From positions 1 to 6,474 of the forward strand of contig UQNI01000075.1 of assembly GCA_900542375.1 (NCBI GenBank): a stretch of 6,474 nucleotides of DNA, in the 5' to 3' direction. Numbering within the stretch: position 1 is the stretch's first letter; each line of letters starts with the position of its first letter. Source of the DNA: an uncultured Oscillospiraceae bacterium. Lineage in GTDB: Bacteria > Bacillota > Clostridia > Oscillospirales > Acutalibacteraceae. Both the position numbers and the translations under genes were made by a program. Below, piece after piece: positions 1 through 6,420 of the stretch. The notes under the pieces are model-generated. The model saw only the letters and a list, made by a program, of their open reading frames with translations. It searched no databases and had not been told where the DNA came from.

Positions 1-2292
1 AACCAAGCAATGGATATCAATCAAACCGTTTTTTTGGTAGCCCAAAAGGATTTGGAAACCAGTGACCCAAAGCAAGAACATTTGCACAAGGTTGGCGTAA
101 TTGCAAAAATCAAACAAGTATTCCGCAACACAGAAGATGGCCTTCGTTTATTTGTAGAAGGAATACGCCGTGCGGAACTGCTGGATATTATGCAGGACAC
201 CCCTTTCTTATTGGGCGATTTGGCTTTGATTGATGAGGTGGAATCTGCTCAAACACACCGTTCTCAGGCATTGGTTCGCCGTATGAAAACTGTGTTTGAA
301 CAATATATTCAAAATTATAAAAGCGTTCCTCCTGACATCATTATGAATGTGATTAAGCTGAAAGAAAGCGGAGAGTTGGCAGATTATATTGCCGGCAATA
401 CTGCTTTAGATGCCGAATTAAAGCAAGATGTATTAGAGATTATAGATGCAGATCAGCGTTTGGAATTTTTGATTGATATTTTGCAGGATGAAATTAAGAT
501 TCTGGAGATAGAAAATATCATCAGTTCCAAAGCCAAAGAGCAAATGGACCAAAATCAACGTGAGTACTATTTGAGGGAGCAAATACGAGCAATTTATAAC
601 GAATTGGGAGAAGATGAGTCTCCCGAAGAAGAACATGAATCTTTCAAACAACGTATTTTGGCTTTGCATCTTCCCGAAAAGCAGGAACAGAAATTGTTGA
701 AGGAATGCGACCGTTTGGCAAAAATGCCGTCAGGTTCTCATGAGGGAAGTGTGGTTCGCAATTACTTGGAAACCTGTTTGGAATTGCCTTGGAATCAATC
801 CGGCAAAGCTACCATTAACTTGAATAAAGTAGAAAAAGTGTTAAATAAAGAGCACTATGGTTTAACCAAAGTAAAAGAACGTATCTTAGAATCTTTGGCG
901 GTACGAAAACTAAACCCTCATATGAACGGACAAGTCATTTGTTTGGTAGGTCCTCCAGGTGTGGGTAAGAGTTCCATTGCAAAATCCATTGCACATGCAA
1001 TCGGTTTGGAATTCGAGCGTATTTCTTTGGGTGGTGTACGCGATGAATCTGAGATTGTGGGACACCGCAAAACATATGTAGGCTCTATGCCGGGACGTAT
1101 TATTTCTGCTGTAAAACAGGCGGGAATCAATAATCCTGTGATTCTGTTGGATGAAATTGATAAACTTTGCAAAGATTTCAGAGGAGACCCTGCTTCTGCT
1201 TTGTTGGAAGTTTTAGATATGGAACAGAACAGCACCTTTACAGACCATTACATAGATATGCCGTTTGATTTGAGCAATGTTATCTTTATTACAACGGCCA
1301 ACGACGCCAGCACGATACCTGCGCCTTTATTTGACCGTATGGATGTAATTTCACTATCCAGTTATACACATGAAGAGAAATTCCATATTGCAACAAAACA
1401 TTTGATTCCAAAGCAGTTGGAAAAACACGGCATTGCAGCAAAACAGCTGAAAATAACACCGGCGGCGGTTCATGCCATTATCGACAATTATACGAAAGAG
1501 GCCGGGGTACGTGGTCTGGAACGCAGAATTGCAGATATTTGCAGAAAGTGTGCCAAAAGCGTCGTAGAGCATCCGGATAAAAAAATCACGGTCAATGATA
1601 GACAGCTGGAAGAGTATCTCGGCCCTAAAAAATACAAAAAAGAAGACGTTTCTAAGACTGACGAAATTGGATTGGTGAACGGTCTTGCTTGGACAAGCGT
1701 TGGCGGAGAGATACTCCCTATTGAAGTAGTTGCTCTCGACGGAACAGGAAAAATAGAACTGACGGGTAACTTGGGAAATGTGATGAAGGAATCTGCCAAA
1801 ACCGCAGTCAGTTGTGTGCGCAGCCGTGCAGACAAATTAGGAATTATGCGTGAATTTTACAAACGCAAAGACATTCATATTCATGCGCCCGAAGGGGCGA
1901 TTCCGAAAGACGGTCCTTCTGCAGGCATTGCTATGGCTACGGTTATCACTTCTGCCTTGACCAGTATTCCTGTTTGCCATGACGTTGCCATGACAGGTGA
2001 AATTACATTGCAGGGCAGAGTGCTTCCAATCGGCGGTCTAAAAGAAAAAACAATGGCAGCATACCGTGCAGGTATGAAACGTGTGATTATTCCTGCCGAT
2101 AATGTAGCTGATTTGGCAGATGTTGACCAAGTAGTAAAAGACTCCATAGAGTTTTTCCCTGTCAGAAAGATTGATGAGGTATTGGAACTTGCGCTTACAC
2201 GTAAGCCAACGCCAAGGGAGAGTCTGTTTGATGATGCGGATTGCCAATACTTGGAGCATGATGCCAATCAATTGATGCTTCCCAGCATTTAA
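1..2292 (+). CDS. lon: ATP-dependent endopeptidase La (Lon, LonA type), 5' end outside window
   Basis: Cytosolic AAA+ protease that unfolds and degrades damaged and some regulatory proteins using ATP. The frame is open from base 1 (reading N-Q-A before the Met at base 10), and the protein begins inside the N-terminal substrate-binding domain (NQTVFLVAQKD matches about residue 40 of typical LonA). So base 10 is an internal Met and roughly 35–45 codons lie upstream. Numbering from that Met: N-domain and helical linker (YYLREQIRAIYNELGE near 187–202), Walker A GPPGVGKS 314–321 (Lys320), Walker B ILLDEID 378–384, sensor-1 Asn431, GVRGLERR 499–506, then the protease domain with catalytic Ser637 (KDGPSAG) and Lys680 (GGLKEK). 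The Ser–Lys spacing of 43 equals that of E. coli Lon (S679/K722). The last Walker A residue is Ser where many Lons have Thr, an ordinary exchange. All catalytic elements are intact, so the enzyme should be active. In Bacillus subtilis lonA also precedes ysxC, as here; clpX upstream would be expected but is not visible. Confidence 0.97.
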   Translation, partial: NQAMDINQTVFLVAQKDLETSDPKQEHLHKVGVIAKIKQVFRNTEDGLRLFVEGIRRAELLDIMQDTPFLLGDLALIDEVESAQTHRSQALVRRMKTVFEQYIQNYKSVPPDIIMNVIKLKESGELADYIAGNTALDAELKQDVLEIIDADQRLEFLIDILQDEIKILEIENIISSKAKEQMDQNQREYYLREQIRAIYNELGEDESPEEEHESFKQRILALHLPEKQEQKLLKECDRLAKMPSGSHEGSVVRNYLETCLELPWNQSGKATINLNKVEKVLNKEHYGLTKVKERILESLAVRKLNPHMNGQVICLVGPPGVGKSSIAKSIAHAIGLEFERISLGGVRDESEIVGHRKTYVGSMPGRIISAVKQAGINNPVILLDEIDKLCKDFRGDPASALLEVLDMEQNSTFTDHYIDMPFDLSNVIFITTANDASTIPAPLFDRMDVISLSSYTHEEKFHIATKHLIPKQLEKHGIAAKQLKITPAAVHAIIDNYTKEAGVRGLERRIADICRKCAKSVVEHPDKKITVNDRQLEEYLGPKKYKKEDVSKTDEIGLVNGLAWTSVGGEILPIEVVALDGTGKIELTGNLGNVMKESAKTAVSCVRSRADKLGIMREFYKRKDIHIHAPEGAIPKDGPSAGIAMATVITSALTSIPVCHDVAMTGEITLQGRVLPIGGLKEKTMAAYRAGMKRVIIPADNVADLADVDQVVKDSIEFFPVRKIDEVLELALTRKPTPRESLFDDADCQYLEHDANQLMLPSI

Positions 2293-2312
2293 TCATTAAC
2301 AGGAGGTTATGC

Positions 2313-2942
2313 ATGAAGTTTGAAGATGCTTTTTTTGAATTTGCTGCGGGCAAATTAAATCAATTGCCTCCGTCGGATGTTCCGGAGATTGTGTTTTCCG
2401 GAAAATCAAACGTGGGTAAATCTTCTTTGATTAATAAAATTTTAAATCGTAAATCTTTGGCACGCGTCAGCGCTACGCCGGGAAAGACGGGAACCATTAA
2501 TTTTTACAGTTTAAAAGAATGCCGTTTGGTAGACTTGCCGGGCTACGGTTATGCAAAAGTATCCCATGCGGAAAAATTACGTTGGGCTGAATTGGTAGAA
2601 GGATATTTGGCATCTGACCGGAATATTCAATTTGTGGTACAAATTATAGATATTCGCCATAAGCCAACGGAGAATGATTTACATATGATTGAGTTTTTGA
2701 TGGAATCTCGTTTTCCGTTTGCGGTGGTTGTAACCAAAAGCGATAAACTGAATAAAACACAGCGTGCAAAACAATTGGCATATTTTGACGAGTTGTTCCG
2801 TGATGAAAACGGTGAAAGTTTGGTTCATTATATTCCGTTTTCTTCTGTAAATGGAGAGGGCGTTGACGTTATGAAACAAATCATTCAGTCAATTGCACAA
2901 GCACACACAGCACAGCTTCAGGCTCAGGCGCAGCAAGAGTAA
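2313..2942 (+). CDS. engB: Ribosome biogenesis GTP-binding protein YsxC/EngB
   Basis: TrmE-Era-EngA-EngB-type GTPase; family members are essential in several bacteria and act in late assembly of the 50S ribosomal subunit in the cytoplasm. The 209-residue product has every G motif: G1 GKSNVGKSS 30–38, G2 Thr59 in TPGKTGT, G3 DLPGYG 74–79, G4 TKSD 141–144 and G5 FSS 176–178. The length is close to the usual 195–210; a Gln/Ala-rich tail (about 195–209) follows the GTPase fold and is probably disordered. The start ATG is fixed by a perfect AGGAGG at 2301–2306 with six bases between, and no other start fits. It lies 20 bases after the lon stop with no terminator between, so it is probably co-transcribed with lon. 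Confidence 0.96.
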   Translation: MKFEDAFFEFAAGKLNQLPPSDVPEIVFSGKSNVGKSSLINKILNRKSLARVSATPGKTGTINFYSLKECRLVDLPGYGYAKVSHAEKLRWAELVEGYLASDRNIQFVVQIIDIRHKPTENDLHMIEFLMESRFPFAVVVTKSDKLNKTQRAKQLAYFDELFRDENGESLVHYIPFSSVNGEGVDVMKQIIQSIAQAHTAQLQAQAQQE

Positions 2943-2963
2943 GGAAAGAAAGGGGAAAAACCG

Positions 2964-4262
2964 ATGTTTGTTTCGGATTGTTTGAATGTCAATAAAAAAG
3001 GACATTTGACCATTGGCGGATGCGATACGGTATCACTGGCGCAGGAATTTTCTACACCGTTATTTGTAATGGATGAAGATGCGATACGTAAAACTTGCCG
3101 TATGTACCAAAACTCGTTGAATGAGTATTATCAGGGCAGAGGTATGGTGCTGTATGCCAGCAAAGCGTTCAGCTGTAAAGAAATGTGCCGTATCATCAAA
3201 GATGAAGGCATTGGACTGGATGTTGTTTCCGGAGGAGAGCTTTATACGGCGCTTGAAGCAGGATTTCCTGCACAGCGCATTCATTTTCATGGAAACAATA
3301 AAACGGAAGAGGAAATTTGTTTTGCCTTAGAAAACAACGTAGGACATTTTGTGGTAGACAATTTTTTTGAGTTGGAAACTCTTGATAGATTAGCGGCTCA
3401 ACAAAATAAAGTTGCAGATATTTCACTGCGCATTAAACCAGGAATTGAAGCGCATACTCATGAAGCGGTCATGACGGGACAAATTGATTCTAAATTTGGT
3501 TTTGCACTGGAAACGGGAGAGGCAATGGAAGCAGTAAAATTTGCAACAAAATTCCGTCATGTCAGATTAAAGGGAATGCATAATCACATTGGTTCTCAAA
3601 TATTTGACATTGAACCATTTAAAAGCGCAGCAAAAGTTATGCTGGAATTTATGAATCAAATCCGTACAGAAACAGGGATTGTCATAGAAGAATTAAATCT
3701 TGGCGGTGGATTTGGTATCAAGTATGTAGACAGTGATAAACCTGTTCCGTACGGTGATTATATGAAAGAAATCTCACATGTGGTTTATCAAACATGTGAA
3801 ACACTTGATTTTCCTGTTCCGTACATTTTTATGGAACCGGGACGCTCTATCGTAGGTGAAGCAGGTATTACATTGTATCGTGTAGGTGGAATCAAAGAGA
3901 TTCCCAATATACGTACCTATGTGTCTGTAGACGGCGGTATGACCGATAATCCCAGATATGCTTTATATCAATCAGAATACAGTGTTGTCGTGGCAAATAA
4001 GGCAAATGAGCCGGCTGTACAAAAAGTAACCATTGCAGGAAGATGTTGCGAAAGCGGAGACTTAATTCAGGAAAATACCATGATACAGGATGTGGAAGTA
4101 GGCGATACCTTAGCCGTATTATCTACAGGCGCTTATAATTATTCCATGGCCTCCAATTACAACCGCATTGGTAAGCCTGCTGTTGTTATGGTACGAAACG
4201 GAGAACCGAGAGTTGTTGTAAAACGCGAAACATACGCCGATTTGGTTCGAAACGATATATAA
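2964..4262 (+). CDS. lysA: Diaminopimelate decarboxylase
   Basis: PLP-dependent fold-III (alanine racemase-like) decarboxylase that converts meso-2,6-diaminopimelate to L-lysine and CO2, the last step of lysine synthesis. The 432-residue protein is of usual length. Visible landmarks: PLP Schiff-base Lys67 in YASKAFSC, HIGSQ 208–212, the phosphate-binding glycine loop GGGFG 247–251, EPGRS 291–295, and the active-site CESGD 362–366, whose Cys362 reaches the partner subunit's site in known dimers. YNYSMASNYN 391–400 is the C-terminal signature that separates LysA from ornithine/arginine decarboxylases. The start is supported by an AGGGG-type ribosome binding site at about 2952–2956. It sits 21 bases after engB with no terminator, so it is probably part of the lon–engB transcript. 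Substrate specificity for DAP over other amino acids is inferred from the motifs. Confidence 0.95.
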   Translation: MFVSDCLNVNKKGHLTIGGCDTVSLAQEFSTPLFVMDEDAIRKTCRMYQNSLNEYYQGRGMVLYASKAFSCKEMCRIIKDEGIGLDVVSGGELYTALEAGFPAQRIHFHGNNKTEEEICFALENNVGHFVVDNFFELETLDRLAAQQNKVADISLRIKPGIEAHTHEAVMTGQIDSKFGFALETGEAMEAVKFATKFRHVRLKGMHNHIGSQIFDIEPFKSAAKVMLEFMNQIRTETGIVIEELNLGGGFGIKYVDSDKPVPYGDYMKEISHVVYQTCETLDFPVPYIFMEPGRSIVGEAGITLYRVGGIKEIPNIRTYVSVDGGMTDNPRYALYQSEYSVVVANKANEPAVQKVTIAGRCCESGDLIQENTMIQDVEVGDTLAVLSTGAYNYSMASNYNRIGKPAVVMVRNGEPRVVVKRETYADLVRNDI

Positions 4263-4278
4263 CAAATTGCTTATATAT
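4255..4278 (+). repeat. A-T-only inverted repeat over the lysA stop codon (possible weak terminator)
   Basis: ATATATAA at 4255–4262 and TTATATAT at 4271–4278 are perfect reverse complements with an 8-base loop, and a T-rich stretch (TTACTTTTT, 4279–4287) follows. The arrangement resembles an intrinsic terminator, but the stem has no G-C pair and would be only marginally stable. It also includes the lysA stop and touches the -35 box of the next promoter. It may attenuate read-through slightly, or simply reflect AT-rich sequence. Confidence 0.25.
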
Positions 4279-4306
4279 TTACTTTTTCACTTTTATGTGC
4301 TAAAAT
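4278..4306 (+). promoter_or_regulatory. Sigma-A promoter for the yerC–methyltransferase–hslO unit
   Basis: A -35 box TTTACT (4278–4283, four of six consensus bases) lies 17 bases before a -10 box TAAAAT (4301–4306, five of six), which is preceded by an extended TG at 4298–4299. Transcription would begin near 4313. This sits in the only sizeable gap between protein genes and leaves about 26 bases of leader before the preferred yerC start at 4339. Assignment is by consensus match and position. Confidence 0.6.
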
Positions 4307-4326
4307 TGTAATTAATGAAAGTGAAA
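4285..4326. promoter_or_regulatory. Inverted repeat flanking the yerC -10 box (candidate operator)
   Basis: TTTCACTTTTAT (4285–4296) and ATGAAAGTGAAA (4315–4326) are reverse complements at 11 of 12 positions, including a perfect 9-base core TTTCACTTT/AAAGTGAAA. Equivalent ends of the arms are 30 bases apart, about three helical turns, so both lie on one face of the DNA. The centre of symmetry falls within the -10 hexamer. Because the downstream gene codes for a TrpR-like DNA-binding protein, an autoregulatory operator is a reasonable inference, but nothing here proves binding. Confidence 0.4.
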
Positions 4327-4338
4327 GGACGGATTGGT

Positions 4339-4644
4339 ATGAATTCAAAAGTAAAAAGCGATAGTGTCGATTTTTTATTCCGTTCCATCCTCAAGCTGAA
4401 AACAGTAGAGGAATGCTACGATTTTTTTGAAGACCTATGCACAGTACCTGAAATTAAGGCCATGTCTCAGCGTTTGGAAGTAGCGCATATGCTGAGCAAT
4501 AACTGTGTTTACAGTGATATAGTAGCAAAAACAGGCGCTTCCACAGCAACAATCAGTAGAGTGAATCGCTCTCTTAACTATGGCTGTGACGGATATGAAT
4601 TGGTATTTGGAAGATTGCAAGAGGAAGAAGAGGCGACATCATGA
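4339..4644 (+). CDS. yerC: TrpR-like transcriptional regulator, YerC/YecD family
   Basis: Small helical DNA-binding protein related to the Trp repressor; the biological target and ligand of this Bacillota branch are, as far as I know, not well established. From the Met at 4339 it has 101 residues, close to the approximately 104 of B. subtilis YerC. An N-terminal helical region (FLFRSILKLKTVEECYDFFEDL is split over residues 12–33) is followed by MSQRLEVAHML 42–52 and the helix-turn-helix, about 57–79, with the recognition part GASTATISRVNRSLNYG 67–83. An acidic tail EEEE ends it. An in-frame ATG at 4315 would add eight residues, but it lies within two or three bases of the predicted transcript start and has no ribosome binding site. 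AAAGGA at 4324–4329 serves the 4339 start with nine bases between. The gene ends in a 4-base ATGA overlap with the methyltransferase. Family assignment is firm; the start is an inference from RBS and promoter. Confidence 0.88.
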   Translation: MNSKVKSDSVDFLFRSILKLKTVEECYDFFEDLCTVPEIKAMSQRLEVAHMLSNNCVYSDIVAKTGASTATISRVNRSLNYGCDGYELVFGRLQEEEEATS

Positions 4645-5414
4645 GTAATTATACAGCCTTTGCAGAGTTTTATGACCAATTAACAGACAATGTAGATTAT
4701 AAAAAACGTGCTGAATATTTCTGCAAACTTTTGGAGCGTCATGGTCATACCATGGGACTCACTTTGGATTTGGCTTGCGGAACAGGCAGCCTGACAATAG
4801 AACTGGCAAAACGAGGCGTCGATGTGTATGGCATTGATGCCTCTCCGTCTATGCTGACCATTGCACAGGAAAAAGCAGCAGAGGCCAATACGCCAATTTT
4901 ATTTTTATGTCAACGCATGGAAGAGTTAGATTTGTTTGGAACCATTGACACCGTTGTATGCACACTGGACAGCATAAATCATTTAACAGAAGAAAAAGAT
5001 ATCTTGCAGGCATTTCAGCGTGTAGCACTTTTTTTGGATCCTAACGGCTATTTTGTGTTTGATGTGAACACTCCATACAAGCATAGGCATGTATTAGAGA
5101 ATAATACATTTCTTTATGATACTGAAAATGTGTACTGCGTATGGCAGAACACATTAGATGAAGAAACCGGAATTGTAGAAATCAATCTGGATTTTTTTGC
5201 ACGTCAAGAAGGCGATATGTACAGACGTTCAAACGAATGTTTTTGTGAACGCCCTTATGATTCTGCAGAAATTCAAATTTTGCTTGAAAGAGCAGGTATG
5301 GAACTGGTGACCATATACGATGATATGACCTTTTCACCGGCTTCCCCTGAAAATGAGCGCTGGGTGGTAGTGGCCAAAAAGATGAGAAAAGAAACTGACA
5401 GAAGAGGTGCTTGA
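4641..5414 (+). CDS. Class I SAM-dependent methyltransferase, substrate unknown
   Basis: A 257-residue Rossmann-fold methyltransferase, cytosolic with no signal peptide or membrane segment. The SAM-binding motif I is LDLACGTGSLT 42–52, the acidic residue that contacts the SAM ribose is Asp66 in GIDASPSML, and the motif IV region is CTLDSINHL 107–115. The N-terminal AEFYDQLTDNVDY pattern is shared with a broad group of Bacillota methyltransferases (YqeM-like and relatives) that lack an assigned substrate. The C-terminal half (about 150–235) carries a beta-rich insert with WQN and DFFARQEGDMYRR, probably the substrate side. The start ATG overlaps the yerC stop (ATGA), with a GAAGAGG ribosome binding site at 4627–4633, so translation is probably coupled. 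Nothing visible tells whether it acts on a small molecule, RNA or protein; its place between a regulator and Hsp33 gives only weak functional guidance. Confidence 0.88.
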   Translation: MSNYTAFAEFYDQLTDNVDYKKRAEYFCKLLERHGHTMGLTLDLACGTGSLTIELAKRGVDVYGIDASPSMLTIAQEKAAEANTPILFLCQRMEELDLFGTIDTVVCTLDSINHLTEEKDILQAFQRVALFLDPNGYFVFDVNTPYKHRHVLENNTFLYDTENVYCVWQNTLDEETGIVEINLDFFARQEGDMYRRSNECFCERPYDSAEIQILLERAGMELVTIYDDMTFSPASPENERWVVVAKKMRKETDRRGA

Positions 5415-5415
5415 C

Positions 5416-6318
5416 ATGAATAAAATTATGAGATGTATTACAACTGACGGAAGCATTATGGCCGCAGCAATTGATTCAAGCGATATTGTTCACATTGCGC
5501 AGCGTATTCATAAAACCAGCCCTGTAGCAACAGCTGCATTAGGACGTTTGTTGACTGCATCTTCTATTATGGGCACTATGCTCAAACAGAAAAATGCCAC
5601 AGTCACATTAAAAGTAAATGGTGGAGGCCCATTGGGAACTTTGGTAGCGATTTCCGACAGCAAAGGGAATTGCCGCGGTAATGTTACCAATCCTGAAGTA
5701 AATTTGCCTTTAAAGGATAACGGCAAGCTTGATGTTGGAGGAGCAGTAGGCAAGGACGGATTATTACTCGTCATTCGCGATTATGGCGAAGGAGAGCCTT
5801 ATATGGGTCAAATTGAGCTGGTATCAGGAGAAATTGCAGAAGACATTACAAATTATTTTGCAACCAGTGAACAAATTCCAACTGTATGCGCTTTGGGGGT
5901 ACTGTTGGACAAGGATGACCATAAAGTTTTGTTAGCCGGAGGATTGCTGATTCAGGCGCTTCCGGGAGCAGATGACGCCGCCTTAGAGAAGTTGGAGAAG
6001 AATGTCATGGAATTGCCTTCTGTGACCACTATGCTTGCACAAGGGCTATCTATTGAAGATATTTGCCGCAAAGCTTTGACTGGTTTTGATGTGGAGATAT
6101 TGGACGAATATGAAGTAAACTATGCCTGTCCGTGCAGCAAAGAACGTGTAAAACGTGCATTAACAAGCCTTCCTGCCGATGAAATTTTACAAATTGCAAA
6201 TGAAGAAGGCAAAATGGAAGCGAAGTGTCAATATTGCGGACGCATGTATGAAATTGGAAAATCTGAATTAGAAGAACTGGCAGCCTCTGCCCAAAAAGAG
6301 AACAACGAAGAAATGTAA
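5416..6318 (+). CDS. hslO: Redox-regulated chaperone Hsp33
   Basis: Cytosolic holdase activated by oxidation and unfolding; it binds unfolding proteins during oxidative stress and passes them to other chaperones on return to reducing conditions. From ATG 5416 the protein has 300 residues, close to the 291–292 of B. subtilis and E. coli. The N-terminal core has TSPVATAALGRLLTAS 34–49, NGGGPLG 68–74, and SGEIAEDITNYFATSEQIP 137–155. The C-terminal redox switch has four zinc-binding cysteines: Cys238 and Cys240 (CPC) and Cys271 and Cys274 (CQYC). The 31-residue step from 240 to 271 equals that of E. coli (234 to 265), so the switch is intact. An in-frame GTG at 5407 is possible, but AGAGGTG at 5403–5409 fits a start at 5416 and family proteins begin near this Met. 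It begins one base after the methyltransferase stop (5412–5414), suggesting coupled translation. Confidence 0.95.
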   Translation: MNKIMRCITTDGSIMAAAIDSSDIVHIAQRIHKTSPVATAALGRLLTASSIMGTMLKQKNATVTLKVNGGGPLGTLVAISDSKGNCRGNVTNPEVNLPLKDNGKLDVGGAVGKDGLLLVIRDYGEGEPYMGQIELVSGEIAEDITNYFATSEQIPTVCALGVLLDKDDHKVLLAGGLLIQALPGADDAALEKLEKNVMELPSVTTMLAQGLSIEDICRKALTGFDVEILDEYEVNYACPCSKERVKRALTSLPADEILQIANEEGKMEAKCQYCGRMYEIGKSELEELAASAQKENNEEM

Positions 6319-6328
6319 TTGTTTGTAG

Positions 6329-6387
6329 AAAAATAAATAAAAAGTTTTGGAAAAAGTGTTGACATATTTTCTAATAAATGATATTAT
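6329..6387 (+). promoter_or_regulatory. Strong sigma-A promoter with A-tract UP-like region for the tRNA gene
   Basis: A consensus -35 TTGACA (6359–6364) lies 17 bases before a -10 TATTAT (6382–6387, five of six), with an extended TG at 6379–6380. A-rich tracts at 6329–6340 and 6351–6355 sit where an UP element contacts the RNA polymerase alpha subunit. The combination is what one expects at a highly expressed stable-RNA gene. Transcription would begin near 6393–6395. No terminator hairpin is visible between the hslO stop and this promoter. Confidence 0.85.
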
Positions 6388-6393
6388 ATAACA

Positions 6394-6416
6394 CGTCGCC
6401 GGGAAACCGGTTGACG
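6394..6416 (+). other. GNRA-capped hairpin in the tRNA 5' leader
   Basis: CCGG (6399–6402) and CCGG (6407–6410) pair around a GAAA tetraloop, and CGTC (6394–6397) pairs with GACG (6413–6416), with G6398 opposite TT 6411–6412 as a small internal bulge. The hairpin begins almost exactly at the predicted transcript start and ends four bases (AAAT) before tRNA position 1. It has no T-run after it, so it is not a terminator for hslO. It may protect the 5' end of the precursor or affect RNase P cleavage; that role is inferred. Confidence 0.55.
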
Positions 6417-6420
6417 AAAT

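Noticed and set aside
10..12. ATG at base 10 as the true lon start
   Set aside because: The frame is open upstream to base 1, the upstream residues N-Q-A fit the family, no ribosome binding site is visible, and about 40 residues of the standard LonA N-terminus would be missing.
1488..1835. Reverse-strand open frame of 115 residues inside lon, with similar ones at 918–1235 and 1881–2267
   Set aside because: They lie wholly opposite conserved lon codons, have no recognisable domain or ribosome binding site, and have the Ser/Pro/Thr-rich composition of antisense shadows.
4315..4338. ATG 4315 as the yerC start, adding eight residues
   Set aside because: It is almost at the predicted transcript start and lacks a ribosome binding site, whereas AAAGGA at 4324–4329 fits the ATG at 4339 and gives the usual family length.
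5407..5415. GTG 5407 as the hslO start
   Set aside because: It lies within the AGAGGTG binding site that serves ATG 5416, and adds three residues not typical of the family.
5508..5774. Reverse-strand open frame of 88 residues inside hslO
   Set aside because: It is antisense to the conserved Hsp33 core, with no family match and no start signals.
6394..6416. Hairpin as an intrinsic terminator of hslO
   Set aside because: It is followed by AAAT and the tRNA rather than a T-run, and lies downstream of a strong promoter for the tRNA.
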